From Acidobacteriota bacterium (GTDB taxonomy: Bacteria > Acidobacteriota > Terriglobia > Terriglobales > Acidobacteriaceae): a DNA stretch of 43,243 nucleotides. The stretch covers positions 1-43,243 of the forward strand of contig JAJYZC010000027.1 of NCBI GenBank assembly GCA_021800255.1, in the 5' to 3' direction. The notes under the pieces are model-generated. The model was not told the origin of the DNA. It did no database searches and worked only from the letters and a program-made list of their open reading frames with translations. This document shows, piece after piece, positions 24,191 to 33,111 of this stretch (position 1 is its first letter; each line of letters opens with the position of its first letter). A program made the translations under genes and the position numbers.

Positions 24191-26350
24191 ATGAAGAAGA
24201 GAATCGCTCAGATTGCACTGCTCGCTGCTGCAACGTTGGGATTTGAGTGCGCAGGTCAGGCACAGAGTACGGAACCGCCGCCCCCCGCGACGATCATGGT
24301 CGGCATCAATGCAAACCAGACGGCGCAGCCGGCCTCGAAATATGAGTTCGGCATGTTCATCGAGCACATCGGCCCCCTGGTCTATCGCAGCCTCTGGTCA
24401 GAGATGCTCGACGACCGCAAATTCTACTTCCCGATCACGCCCGCCGAGCCTGAAGCGCACCGCCGGCGGCGGCAGGGCGGGATGCCGGGCATGGAGCTGC
24501 GCAAATGGCGGCCAGTGGGCCCAGCCGGCGACGTAACGATGGACACGGACCGGCCGTTCGTCGGCAGCCATAGCCCACGCATCGCGCTGGGCGGGTCTGC
24601 TCCGCGCGGCATCCTCCAGCCGGGGATAGCGGTGGTTAAGGGCAAGCAGTACATCGGCCACATCTGGCTGAAGGGAACGCCGGGCAGCGCCGTGAAGGTG
24701 ACGCTGATCTGGGGCCAGGGCGCGGGAGACCGGGAGACGGCTTCCTTTGCCCACCTGACCGGCGCGTACGCCAAATTCCCTTTCCGCTTTACGGCCAAGG
24801 CCGGCAGCAGCGATGCGGCCTTTGAGATTACCGGCACGGGCACGGGGAGCTTCCACGTGGGCACGGTATCGCTGATGCCTGCGGACAACATCGACGGGTT
24901 CCGGCCGGATACGATTGCACTTCTCCGCCAGCTTCACTCCGGTTTCTGGCGCCTGCCCGGCGGGAACTTTCTTTCCGACTGGAGCTGGTACAACGGCGTC
25001 GGCCCGCGTGATAAACGGCCGCCTACCTATGACTATGCATGGAACGCGATGCAGTCGAACGACGTGGGCCTGGACGAGTTCATGACGCTATGCCGGCTGA
25101 TCGGCGTGGAGCCTTACATCACCGTGAATGCGGGCTTCGGCGACGCGCACTCGGCGGGCGAGGAAGTGGAGTACATGAACGGGCCGGTAACCACGCGACT
25201 GGGCGCGGAGCGGGCGCGGAACGGGCATCCTGCGCCGTATGACGTGAAGTTCTGGGACATCGGCAACGAGCCTTACGGCTCCTGGCAGCTCGGGCGCACC
25301 GATCTGAAGTATTACGTGCTGAAGCACAACGAATTCGCGGCGGCCATGCGCAAGGCGGATCCGTCGATCGTGCTACTGGCCTCCGGCAACATGCCGGAGC
25401 CGATGGACCTGACGGGCGAGATGCGCGCGCAGGATGTGGACAACATGAGGGCCGTCGAAGGCACGCCCGAGGACTGGACCGGCGGCGAAATCGAACACTG
25501 CTGGGGTAACTTTTCCGGGATCACTCAGCACTGGTACGCGCGCTCCGGCCAGCGCTTTGACGTGGAGAAGGCTCAGCGCCTGCCGCTGGACGCTCCGACC
25601 GAAGCCGGCTACGTCAAAGTCGACCAGACGCCGCTCGAGTTCGCGCGCTATCCCGCCAACATCGTCCACCTGTACGCGCAGACGTGGCGCCGCTACGAGC
25701 AACGCTTCCCCGATCTCGAGAAAAGGCACATCTTTCTTTCCATCGACGAGTATGCGTACCTCGGCGGGAGCTTCACCCGGCCTCCGGACCTGAAGATGGC
25801 GCTAGCCTACGGCATGATCCTCAACGAGATGCTGCGGCACACGGATTTCCTGCGCATGTCGGCGCATACCATGGGCGTTTCCACGCTCGACTACACGCCG
25901 ACAGCGGCGGTGTTCAACACGGTCGGCCTAGTGTACAAGCTCTACGGCGACCGCTTCGTTCCGGGTTCGATACCGGTGGCGCTCACAGGGAACTCGCCGC
26001 AGCCGCAGCCGCAATATCCGGTAGGCGGCGACCAGCCGAAGACCAACTCCGGCAGCCCCACCTATCCCTTGGATATGTTTGCTGCGCTGACGCCGGACCG
26101 CAAGTACCTGATGCTGGCGGTGGTGAATGCCACGGAGACGGAGCACAGCTTCGACCTGAACGTGGCCGGGGTGCGGCTGGCGGGCCAGCCGGCGCTGTGG
26201 CAGATCACGGGCAAGGACCTGCACGCTGTGGACGAGGTGGGCCAGCCGCCGCAGGTTACGATCACCAGGAGCACGATGAGCGGCTCGGCGAACAAATTTT
26301 CGGTCGCGCCGATCAGCGTGAATGTCTACCGGTTTCGGGTTGACCAGTGA
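24191..26350 (+). CDS. Secreted GH51 alpha-L-arabinofuranosidase
   Basis: This enzyme removes terminal arabinofuranose from arabinoxylan, arabinan or related hemicellulose. It has a signal peptide (1-25). FGMFIEHIGPLVYRSLWSEM (about 53-72) is the GH51 N-terminal signature. A carbohydrate-binding-like beta domain (about 115-235) follows. The catalytic barrel (about 240-560) carries WRLPGGNFLSDW, acid/base Glu360 in IGNEPYG and nucleophile Glu520 in SIDEYAY. A C-terminal beta domain completes the 719 residues, within the size range of two-domain GH51 enzymes. The start has GGAGGAGAG about 6 nt upstream. It is the first gene of a three-gene same-strand cluster with an esterase and a GH31 enzyme. 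Confidence 0.88.
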   Translation: MKKRIAQIALLAAATLGFECAGQAQSTEPPPPATIMVGINANQTAQPASKYEFGMFIEHIGPLVYRSLWSEMLDDRKFYFPITPAEPEAHRRRRQGGMPGMELRKWRPVGPAGDVTMDTDRPFVGSHSPRIALGGSAPRGILQPGIAVVKGKQYIGHIWLKGTPGSAVKVTLIWGQGAGDRETASFAHLTGAYAKFPFRFTAKAGSSDAAFEITGTGTGSFHVGTVSLMPADNIDGFRPDTIALLRQLHSGFWRLPGGNFLSDWSWYNGVGPRDKRPPTYDYAWNAMQSNDVGLDEFMTLCRLIGVEPYITVNAGFGDAHSAGEEVEYMNGPVTTRLGAERARNGHPAPYDVKFWDIGNEPYGSWQLGRTDLKYYVLKHNEFAAAMRKADPSIVLLASGNMPEPMDLTGEMRAQDVDNMRAVEGTPEDWTGGEIEHCWGNFSGITQHWYARSGQRFDVEKAQRLPLDAPTEAGYVKVDQTPLEFARYPANIVHLYAQTWRRYEQRFPDLEKRHIFLSIDEYAYLGGSFTRPPDLKMALAYGMILNEMLRHTDFLRMSAHTMGVSTLDYTPTAAVFNTVGLVYKLYGDRFVPGSIPVALTGNSPQPQPQYPVGGDQPKTNSGSPTYPLDMFAALTPDRKYLMLAVVNATETEHSFDLNVAGVRLAGQPALWQITGKDLHAVDEVGQPPQVTITRSTMSGSANKFSVAPISVNVYRFRVDQ

Positions 26351-26434
26351 ATTGCCGCCGGCAACCTGGACGCGCAGGACGACGGCGGCCGCGCGAGTGA
26401 ATCGACCCGCCGCAAAGGCAGTTGGAGAGAGGAA

Positions 26435-27520
26435 ATGAAAAAGCTGAAGATTCTGAGCGCAGCGGTTTTGATGGCAGCCTTATGGGCGGGCGCATGCGCG
26501 GCTGCGCAGGTCAAGACCGAAGTGCCGCCGGTGGTGCCCGGCGCGAAGCCGGTGACGGTGGAGCATATCAAGATCTACGGCGAGGCGCTCAAGGGCAATC
26601 TGGAGGGCGAGGCGGTGGACCGCGATGCGATCGTCTTCCTGCCGCCCGGCTACTTCCAGCACAAGCACCGGCGCTATCCGGTGGTCTATGCGCTGCATGG
26701 TTTCTCGATTGGAGCGGAACAATGGACACATGAGATTCACGTGCCCCAGACCATTGAAGGCGCGTTCGCGCTGGGCGCCAAGCCGATGATCGTGGTGCTT
26801 CCGGACTCGAAGACCGTGTACGGCGGGTCGATGTACTCGCGCTCGCAGACAACCGGCGACTTCGAGGAGTACGTCGCGCACGACGTGGTGGCGTACATGG
26901 ACGCGCATTACCGGACGATTCCGGATCGCCAGAGCCGCGGGCTGGTAGGGCACTCGATGGGAGGGTACGGCGCGCTGCGCATCGGAATGCAGTATCCAAA
27001 TGTGTTTGGCGCGCTCTATGTGATGAGTCCCTGCTGTCTCTCGGTGCGCCGTCCCGACCCCAATGCCCCGCAGGAAAAGGCCTTCGAGGAGGCCGTCGCG
27101 GGGATGAAGTCGCCGGCCGGTGCAGCGAGCTTTTCCTTTTTCTGGAAGGCGCAACTGGCTATGGCGGCGGCTTGGTCGCCCGATCCAAAGAACCCTCCGC
27201 TCTATCTCGATTTGCCCGTAAAAGACGGCGTTGTGCAGCCGGACATTTTGGACAAGTGGGAGGCCAACTCGCCGCTGGCGTTCATCGACCAGTACATTGA
27301 CAACCTGCGGGAATATCGCGCCATCGCGTTGGACGTAGGCGATGAGGACAGCCTGCGGTTCGACACCATCAAGGTTCACAAAATTCTGGACAATTACGGG
27401 ATCGCAAATAGTTTTGCGATCTATCACGGGACGCACACCAGCGCAGTGGCGGACCGGTTCCAGAACCATGTGCTCCCGTTCTTCAGCAAAAATCTCTGCT
27501 TCACGAAGAATTGCAAATAA
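26435..27520 (+). CDS. Secreted CE1-like alpha/beta-hydrolase esterase
   Basis: This is probably an acetyl- or feruloyl-esterase that removes ester groups from hemicellulose side chains. The signal peptide spans 1-24 (MKKLKI... ending CAAAQ). The alpha/beta fold (45-350) has an oxyanion segment YALHGF, nucleophile Ser174 in GHSMGGYG, an Asp in DVGDEDSL and a His in YHGTHTSAV, the order expected for the esterase D (PF00756) family. A pair of Cys (MSPCCLS) lies near residue 200. Length is 361 residues. GGAGAGAGG precedes the ATG. It is 84 nt after the GH51 gene and 88 nt before the GH31 gene. The substrate is inferred only from context. Confidence 0.83.
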   Translation: MKKLKILSAAVLMAALWAGACAAAQVKTEVPPVVPGAKPVTVEHIKIYGEALKGNLEGEAVDRDAIVFLPPGYFQHKHRRYPVVYALHGFSIGAEQWTHEIHVPQTIEGAFALGAKPMIVVLPDSKTVYGGSMYSRSQTTGDFEEYVAHDVVAYMDAHYRTIPDRQSRGLVGHSMGGYGALRIGMQYPNVFGALYVMSPCCLSVRRPDPNAPQEKAFEEAVAGMKSPAGAASFSFFWKAQLAMAAAWSPDPKNPPLYLDLPVKDGVVQPDILDKWEANSPLAFIDQYIDNLREYRAIALDVGDEDSLRFDTIKVHKILDNYGIANSFAIYHGTHTSAVADRFQNHVLPFFSKNLCFTKNCK

Positions 27521-27608
27521 CGGGGACAGCAGGCACCATCCGGCAAAACAGAGCAGTACGATGGAGATCGTGCCGTGGGGACAGCGGCGGGAAAGAAGGA
27601 GCAGGCAA

Positions 27609-30065
27609 ATGCAGCGGTCGAACCGTGGAAGACGAGACCTGGCCGTCATAACGGTGCTGGCGATGACGGCCGCGGCTTGCGTCGCGCAGCAGAACTCCGC
27701 TTGGCGGACGGAACGCACCGTAAGCGCACACCCGGACCGGCTGGTGGTGAGCTGGGAGCATACGACAGTGATGCTGGAGCCGTATGCGCCAAACATTCTT
27801 CGCGTGAGCATCAGCACGCTCAGGCCGTATGCGCTGGCGGCGCCGGGATACGGGATTATCGCCAAGCCCGATGGGAGCGGCTGGCGTTATGAGGACACCG
27901 CCGGCGGAGAGACTTACAGGTCGCCGCAGTTGTCAGCCACGATTGTGGGCCCGCCGGAGGCGAGCGGACCAAAGCTCCTGCATCAGGAGTCTATCAACCG
28001 GTTTTTCAGCGACAACGGCGGCACGCCGCAGGCGAATGTGAGAATCCGCTTTCAGTTGCCGGACGGACAGACAGTTCTGGACCTGAAGAACTGGTTCATG
28101 CACCTACCCGATCACGGCTCGGGAGATACGGAGATCCTTGCAGACCGGAGGCCGCCGGATCCGCCGTTTTACCAAGTGGGCGCGACCTTCGGAGCGCAGC
28201 CGGGCGAGCACTATTACGGATTGGGAGAGAACCAGGAGGGGCGGCTCGACCATCGCGACCAGAATGTGCAGTGCTGGAGCAACTATGGCGCCGCCGGCGG
28301 CGAGAGCTTCTGCGTTCCCTTTCTGGTGACGAACAAGGGCTACGCCGTGTTGTGGGACAACCCCTCGAAGACCACCGTCGATCCCTATTTCAACGATCAG
28401 ACGCGGTGGGTTTCGCAGGTAGGGCAGCGGGTGTCGTTCTTCGTGATTGTGGGCAAGAGGACCGGCGATCTGTACGAGGGCTATCGCCTCCTGACCGGGC
28501 CGGCGCACCTGCTGCCGATCGGGGCGTACGGTTTTATTCAGTCCAAGGAGCGATACGCGACCCAAGCCGAAATCATGGCCGTGGCCAAGGGTTATCGCGA
28601 GCGGCATCTGCCCTGCGACTACCTGGTGGTAGATTTCTTCTACTACCCGAAGATGGGAGATATGGACTTCATCCCCGCGGACTGGCCGGATCCGGCGAAG
28701 ATGAACGAAGAGCTGCACAAGATGGGGTTTCACACCTTGATCAGCGTCTGGCCCCGGTTTGCGCCCGGCTCGCGTTACTACAACATGCTGCTCCGGCGCG
28801 GGTGGTTCGATCATCTGGCCAACGGCAAGCCGATGACCACGAATGGGCTGCCGGGAAACATGACCGGCTCCAACCTGGACATGACCAATCCGGCGGCGGC
28901 TAAGTGGTTCTGGCAGGTCATTGACAAGAACATCGTAAGCAAGGGCTTCGATGCTATCTGGACGGATGAGACGGAGCCGGACATTCCGCCTAACGGCAGT
29001 TACTTTTACATCGGGCCGGGAACGGAGTACTTCAACGTCTATCCGCTGTTCGAGACCTCCGCGGTGTATAACGGGCTGCGGGAGGACACCGGAAAGCGGG
29101 CGCTGATTCTGGCGCGGGCGGCTTACACGGGCGCGCAGCGCAACGGAGACATCTTCTGGTCGTCGGACATTTCGCCCACGTGGAACACCCTGCAAAGGCA
29201 GGTTCCGGCGGGGCTGGACGTGACTGCGTCAGGCCTGCCCTACTGGACCGACGACGTGGGCGGCTTCTGGAGCTTGCCGGCGGTGCATCATCCGCTGCAC
29301 CCGCCGCTGATCGGCCCGGCGACGGCCCGCTACAACGTAGGCGGCGACGACGATTATCCGGAGTTGTATGTGCGCTGGTTTGAGTATGGCGTGTTCATGC
29401 CCATTCTGCGGACGCACGGCATGAGGCGCTTCAATACGGTGTGGTCATACGGGACGCAGGCGACGCCAATCTTGGAAAAATATTTGCGCCTGCGCTATGC
29501 GCTGATCCCCTATATCTATTCGCTGGCGTATCGCACTTACAAGACAGGCGCGCCGTACATGCGGGCGCTGTTCATGGACTTTCCCAACGACCCGAAGGCC
29601 GGCGAACTAACGAACGAGTTTATGTTCGGGCCGGATCTCCTGGTGGCTCCGGTGACGCATCAGGGGCAGACGAGCCGCAGGGTCTATCTGCCGGCCGGAG
29701 CGGACTGGTATAACTACTGGACCAACGAAAAGCTGCACGGCGGGCAGTGGATCACGGCGCAGGCGCCCATCCAGACCATTCCGCTGTTTGTGCGGGCCGG
29801 CTCGATCTTGCCAATCGGCGATCCGGTCGAAGACATGGATCAGCCGCAGGGATTGAAGCAAATCCGCATTTATCCCGGCGCCGACGCCACCTTCGATCTC
29901 TACCGGGACGATGGCACAACCTACAATTATGAGAGGGCCGGCGGCAGGATCACCGTGCTGCGCTGGGATGACGCGCATCGGCGGTTTTCGCATTCGGGTG
30001 CGACGGCCTGGAGCGAGCCGGACAGCGAACTGGTGAAGGTGATTCAGCCGGCTGACGGAAACTAA
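27609..30065 (+). CDS. Secreted GH31 alpha-xylosidase/alpha-glucosidase
   Basis: This 818-residue enzyme would remove alpha-linked xylose (xyloglucan) or glucose from non-reducing ends. The signal peptide is about 1-30 (ITVLAMTAAACVAQQ). An N-terminal beta-sandwich (about 40-270) precedes the barrel (about 275-640), which carries nucleophile Asp453 in IWTDETEPD and acid/base Asp520 in FWSSDISPTW. SGLPYWTDDVGGF and FMPILRTHGMRR follow, then C-terminal beta domains. Met 27609 is chosen because AAGGAG lies about 9 nt upstream and a signal peptide follows; the open frame runs back to 27342 inside the esterase gene in another frame. Alpha-xylosidase is favoured over glucosidase by neighbours, not by residue evidence. 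Confidence 0.88.
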   Translation: MQRSNRGRRDLAVITVLAMTAAACVAQQNSAWRTERTVSAHPDRLVVSWEHTTVMLEPYAPNILRVSISTLRPYALAAPGYGIIAKPDGSGWRYEDTAGGETYRSPQLSATIVGPPEASGPKLLHQESINRFFSDNGGTPQANVRIRFQLPDGQTVLDLKNWFMHLPDHGSGDTEILADRRPPDPPFYQVGATFGAQPGEHYYGLGENQEGRLDHRDQNVQCWSNYGAAGGESFCVPFLVTNKGYAVLWDNPSKTTVDPYFNDQTRWVSQVGQRVSFFVIVGKRTGDLYEGYRLLTGPAHLLPIGAYGFIQSKERYATQAEIMAVAKGYRERHLPCDYLVVDFFYYPKMGDMDFIPADWPDPAKMNEELHKMGFHTLISVWPRFAPGSRYYNMLLRRGWFDHLANGKPMTTNGLPGNMTGSNLDMTNPAAAKWFWQVIDKNIVSKGFDAIWTDETEPDIPPNGSYFYIGPGTEYFNVYPLFETSAVYNGLREDTGKRALILARAAYTGAQRNGDIFWSSDISPTWNTLQRQVPAGLDVTASGLPYWTDDVGGFWSLPAVHHPLHPPLIGPATARYNVGGDDDYPELYVRWFEYGVFMPILRTHGMRRFNTVWSYGTQATPILEKYLRLRYALIPYIYSLAYRTYKTGAPYMRALFMDFPNDPKAGELTNEFMFGPDLLVAPVTHQGQTSRRVYLPAGADWYNYWTNEKLHGGQWITAQAPIQTIPLFVRAGSILPIGDPVEDMDQPQGLKQIRIYPGADATFDLYRDDGTTYNYERAGGRITVLRWDDAHRRFSHSGATAWSEPDSELVKVIQPADGN

Positions 30066-30069
30066 GGAA

Positions 30070-30243
30070 ACTCCGCAGAATCATTTGAACAAGTGACTCG
30101 TCCAGAAGGTCTACGAACTGCGCATCGGGAGACTGCTCTCGTGCCCAGACGCCTTTGCCGGCGTTGCGAATTCCGAACAGAAAGAAGCTCCCTTTCGGTG
30201 GCGTAGTCAGCCGCGTGCACCAACGGGCGCCAACCTGGCCGTC
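30070..30243 (-). pseudogene. Fragment of DUF4143-type AAA ATPase
   Basis: The reading KGSFFLFGIRNAGKGVW, followed by AREQSPDAQFVDLLDESL, matches the start of the AAA_14/DUF4143 ATPases, whose pattern is SFFLFGPRGTGKSTW-LRE-PDA-IDLL. The Walker A is spoiled (GIRNAGKG for GPRGTGKS). The frame has no start codon, begins after a stop, and runs off at the end of the GH31 gene, so about 350 residues are missing. The identification rests on about 45 residues. Confidence 0.55.
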
Positions 30244-30401
30244 ATTTTACCATGCATTTTGACGGCGACATTGCACTCAGAAGCCGCCACCATTTTCAGC
30301 GTTATTCGGACGGGTCGCTCCTTATCCAGCGCCGGGGACCATATCAAGGCGGGAACGCATCAACCGCTCGACGCGGCAGGGCTTCGCGTGTGGCTCGATC
30401 A

Positions 30402-30536
30402 GCTATCGGCCTGCGTGTAGTGGAGCAGTCGAAAAATGATCTGGCAGCCCAGCAGCGGCAGCACAATCTGTAACTGGAGCAAACCCACTATGAGGCACGG
30501 CTGTGGCGGCGGTAGTACGACTCTGTGGACCCGTTC
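30402..30536 (+). pseudogene. Fragment of a large serine recombinase
   Basis: In one frame the sequence reads AAQQRQHNL, a TAA, LEQTHYEARLWRR, a TAG, then YDSVDP. This resembles the zinc-ribbon/coiled-coil region of large serine recombinases, whose pattern is LERARYEAxLARRxYxAVDPENRLV. Two stop codons replace conserved positions. Only about 45 residues are recognisable. Confidence 0.5.
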
Positions 30537-30593
30537 TGTCGCGGTGAAATTAATGTTGCGTGACATGCCCCATTTCGGGGTTCACTCCAGGCG

Positions 30594-31454
30594 TCATTCC
30601 CGCCGGAAATTGTTGGCCTGCTCGAACTGGTTGCGCAGCTCGGGGGTGCGCAGGTTCTCGCGCACGAGGGCGAGACGTTGCTCAAGCGCGAGCAGAGCGC
30701 GCTCAACGGATTCGGTGTTGGTGTGGGCAATGTCGCGCCACATGGAGTAGGGGCTGGCGCCCAGGCGCGTCATCTCGCGCAGGGCGCGGCCGCCCACGTC
30801 TTTCAGTTCAGGGGCGCCGCCGACTTCCTCTTCGAGCACCGCGCTGAGCGCCGTAGCCGTGAACTGGGGCAGATGGCTGACCCACGCCACCAGTTCGTCG
30901 TGACGCACGGGATCGAGGTCGAGGGTCCTGGCGCCCATGGCCGCGACCCACTCGCGCCAATCCTTCACCAGCGCGGCCGCGTGCGGCGAGCGCTTTGCTG
31001 CGGGATCGTCAGTAAACAGCCACACCGCGCCGCGAAAGAGCGTGGCTTCAGCCAGCGCCGCGCCGCCCCGCTCCTTGCCGGCCATGGGATGGCCGGGCAG
31101 AAACGCCGCGCGCTCCGGCGTGTTATAGAGCCGCGCGCCGGCCTCAGAAATCACGCGCTTGGTGCTGCCTACGTCGGTGACCATGTGCTCGGGGCCGAGC
31201 ACGCCGGCCAGCTTTTCCATAAAGTCGAGGGTGGCGAAGATGGGCACCGCCAGAAGCACCACCTGGCTGGCGCGCGCAGCTTCCAGCGGATCGCCGGCAA
31301 GCGTATCCACCGCGCCCATCTCCAGCGCCAGCCGGCCCTGCTCGGCGCTGCGGTTCCAGCCCACAATGGAGCCGTCAAAGCCGGCGGCGCGCAGAGCCAG
31401 GCCCACCGATGCGCCCAGGAGCCCGGTGCCGAGGATGGAGATGCGAGAGATCAT
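30594..31454 (-). CDS. tyrA: Prephenate dehydrogenase
   Basis: TyrA oxidatively decarboxylates prephenate to 4-hydroxyphenylpyruvate for tyrosine synthesis (or arogenate to tyrosine). From ATG 31454 it has 286 residues. The Rossmann motif ILGTGLLGASVG is at 6-17, TDVGSTK near 95, HPMAGKERGG near 120, and a helical dimerisation domain follows (170-275). There is no ACT or mutase domain. No good ribosome site is visible for 31454, and an in-frame GTG at 31523 would add 23 unlikely residues. It is the last gene of the aromatic cluster, 128 nt after DAHP synthase. That gap contains an ACAAAC-TCCG-GTTTGT hairpin (31533-31548) which could separate the transcripts. Confidence 0.92.
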   Translation of the reverse strand: MISRISILGTGLLGASVGLALRAAGFDGSIVGWNRSAEQGRLALEMGAVDTLAGDPLEAARASQVVLLAVPIFATLDFMEKLAGVLGPEHMVTDVGSTKRVISEAGARLYNTPERAAFLPGHPMAGKERGGAALAEATLFRGAVWLFTDDPAAKRSPHAAALVKDWREWVAAMGARTLDLDPVRHDELVAWVSHLPQFTATALSAVLEEEVGGAPELKDVGGRALREMTRLGASPYSMWRDIAHTNTESVERALLALEQRLALVRENLRTPELRNQFEQANNFRRE

Positions 31455-31582
31455 AGTTAGCGAGTCAGCAATTGAGAGGATAACCGGGGCCGGTGCGTTG
31501 ACTTTGGCGTTTGCCGCGGCCACACGAAGCGTACAAACTCCGGTTTGTCCCGGCCCCGCTGGTGATTCTGACTCGTTCTATC

Positions 31583-32599
31583 TTACAGCGTGCGTCCCAC
31601 GGCCGCGGCGATCGCCCTCAGCTCTGCGGCCAGCTTCTCGAACTGGTCGAGATAGAGGGTCTGCGCGGCATCGGAGGCGGCCTTGTCCGCGTTGGGATGA
31701 ATCTCAATGATGAGGGCGTCAGCGCCCGCGGCCACGGCAGCCTTAGCCATGGGCGCCACCATGTCGCGGCGGCCGGTACCATGCGATGGATCGGCCACCA
31801 CGGGCAGGTGGGTGAGCTTCTTGAGTACAGGAATGGCCGAGATGTCCATGGTGTTGCGGGTCGCCGTCTCGTAGGTGCGGATGCCGCGCTCGCACAGGAT
31901 CACGTCATAATTGCCGCCGGAGAGGATGTACTCGCTCGAAAGCAGCAGCTCCTCGACAGTGGCGGCGATGCCGCGCTTGAGCAGTACAGGTTTGCGCACC
32001 TGCCCGAGTTCGCGCAGCAGATTGAAGTTCTGCATATTGCGCGCGCCCACCTGGAAGCAGTCCACGTAGGGCAGCATGGGTTCGATCTGCGCAATCTCCA
32101 TCACTTCGCTCACCACCGCCAGGCCGTTGGCGCCGGCGGCCTCGCGCATCAGCTCCAGGCCGGGAATACCCAGCCCCTGGAAGGAGTAGGGCGAAGTGCG
32201 CGGCTTGAAGGCGCCGCCGCGCAAAAAGCCGCCGCCCGCGCGCTTGACGCAAGCTGCGGTGGCGAAGATCTGCTCGCGGCTCTCGACGGCGCAAGGGCCG
32301 GCAATGAGGGCCACCTTTTCCCCGCCGATGGCGCTGCCGTTGGCAAACTCTACCACCGTACCCTGGGGACGGAAGGCGCGGCCGGCCAGCTTATACGGCG
32401 CGCTGATGCGGTGCACATGGAGCACGCCCGGCAGCACTTCAAACTTGGTGAGGTCGAGGCCGGCCGTGGGCCCCACGCCGGCCAGGATGGTTTGGAACTC
32501 GCCTGTGGTGCGATGCACGTCCACGCCGGCATCCTCCATGGCGTCGATGACGGCATCGATCTGCTCTTCGGTGGCATTCTCCTGCATAGCGACAATCAT
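31583..32599 (-). CDS. aroF: 3-deoxy-7-phosphoheptulonate (DAHP) synthase
   Basis: This enzyme condenses phosphoenolpyruvate and erythrose 4-phosphate, the entry to the shikimate pathway. It is of the AroA-I-beta type found in Thermotoga: an N-terminal ferredoxin-like regulatory domain (1-75; [14 protein letters not shown]) and a barrel (90-335). The barrel has [29 protein letters not shown] and [10 protein letters not shown]. The 338 residues match that type. Its ATG overlaps the stop of the chorismate mutase gene by 4 nt (ATGA). Erythrose 4-phosphate could come from the transketolase encoded 6 kb away. The N-terminal domain suggests tyrosine or phenylalanine feedback. Confidence 0.95.
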   Translation of the reverse strand: MIVAMQENATEEQIDAVIDAMEDAGVDVHRTTGEFQTILAGVGPTAGLDLTKFEVLPGVLHVHRISAPYKLAGRAFRPQGTVVEFANGSAIGGEKVALIAGPCAVESREQIFATAACVKRAGGGFLRGGAFKPRTSPYSFQGLGIPGLELMREAAGANGLAVVSEVMEIAQIEPMLPYVDCFQVGARNMQNFNLLRELGQVRKPVLLKRGIAATVEELLLSSEYILSGGNYDVILCERGIRTYETATRNTMDISAIPVLKKLTHLPVVADPSHGTGRRDMVAPMAKAAVAAGADALIIEIHPNADKAASDAAQTLYLDQFEKLAAELRAIAAAVGRTL

Positions 32600-32994
32600 G
32601 ATTCTTTCCCTGTCTCGGGCGCCTGTGAGGGATCTCCGGCGACAGATACTGTTCGCTGGGGATTCTCTACGCCCGCGGCGCGGCCCGTCAGCGGCTCCCC
32701 GGATGGGGCGGCTTGGGCATGTCTCTCTGAAGCCAGCTCGTTCTTCTGCAACGCCCGCATCACGTCAATGATGCGCTCGTAGATATGCTGGATCTCGATG
32801 CCGGGCAGCGGTCCCTTGTTGGCCATGCGCACATTCGCGTAAACGGTCTTTTCGCGATCCGGCTCGTAGACCGGGAGTGATGTAGCGGCCTTCAGGTGGC
32901 CGATCCTCTGCACGGCGCGGGCCCGCTCGTTCAACAGTTCCACGAGTTGGCGGTCCAAAACATCGATGCGGCTTCGCAATTCTTCGATGGTCAT
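32596..32994 (-). CDS. aroQ: AroQ-type chorismate mutase
   Basis: This enzyme converts chorismate to prephenate. Residues 1-88 form the all-helical AroQ fold with Arg in LRSRIDVLDRQLVELL, a second Arg in ERARAVQRIG, Lys in HLKAA and the VYEPDRE segment. Residues 90-132 are an extra, low-complexity tail rich in Ala, Pro, Gly and Glu. The tail looks like an interdomain linker and ends in a 4-nt overlap with DAHP synthase, to which chorismate mutase is fused in some bacteria. The start is ATG 32994, with AGAGG about 6 nt upstream inside a repeat. It may associate with the synthase. Confidence 0.92.
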   Translation of the reverse strand: MTIEELRSRIDVLDRQLVELLNERARAVQRIGHLKAATSLPVYEPDREKTVYANVRMANKGPLPGIEIQHIYERIIDVMRALQKNELASERHAQAAPSGEPLTGRAAGVENPQRTVSVAGDPSQAPETGKES

Positions 32995-32997
32995 CTA

Positions 32998-33100
32998 AGC
33001 CTCTAGCTGCTAGCTTCCAGCTCCTAGCTTTTTTCGCGGCTGCTAGCCTCGCCGCCTCGTCCCGCAAAGAACGAGCTAGAGGCTAAAAGCTAGTAGCTTG
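32998..33100. repeat. AGCT/CTAG-rich intergenic repeat with 11-bp inverted arms
   Basis: AGCCTCTAGCT (32998-33008) is repeated in inverse as AGCTAGAGGCT (33074-33084). Between and around the arms are words of the type CTAGCTGCTAGCTTC and AGCTAGTAGCTTGAAGC. The left arm supplies the Shine-Dalgarno of chorismate mutase. It fills most of the gap between trpA and that gene. Confidence 0.65.
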
Positions 33101-33111
33101 AAGCTGTCTTT

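Larger units (their letters stand above)
30066..30593. other. Gene graveyard between GH31 and tyrA
   Basis: These 528 nt contain two recognisable gene fragments on opposite strands (30070-30243 and 30402-30536) and no intact gene. A small CCCC-ATTTC-GGGG hairpin lies near 30570, just after the tyrA stop on the minus strand. Confidence 0.6.

Noticed and set aside
27342-27608. N-terminal extension of the GH31 enzyme into the esterase gene
   Set aside because: It reads the esterase gene in another frame; a signal peptide and ribosome site support 27609.
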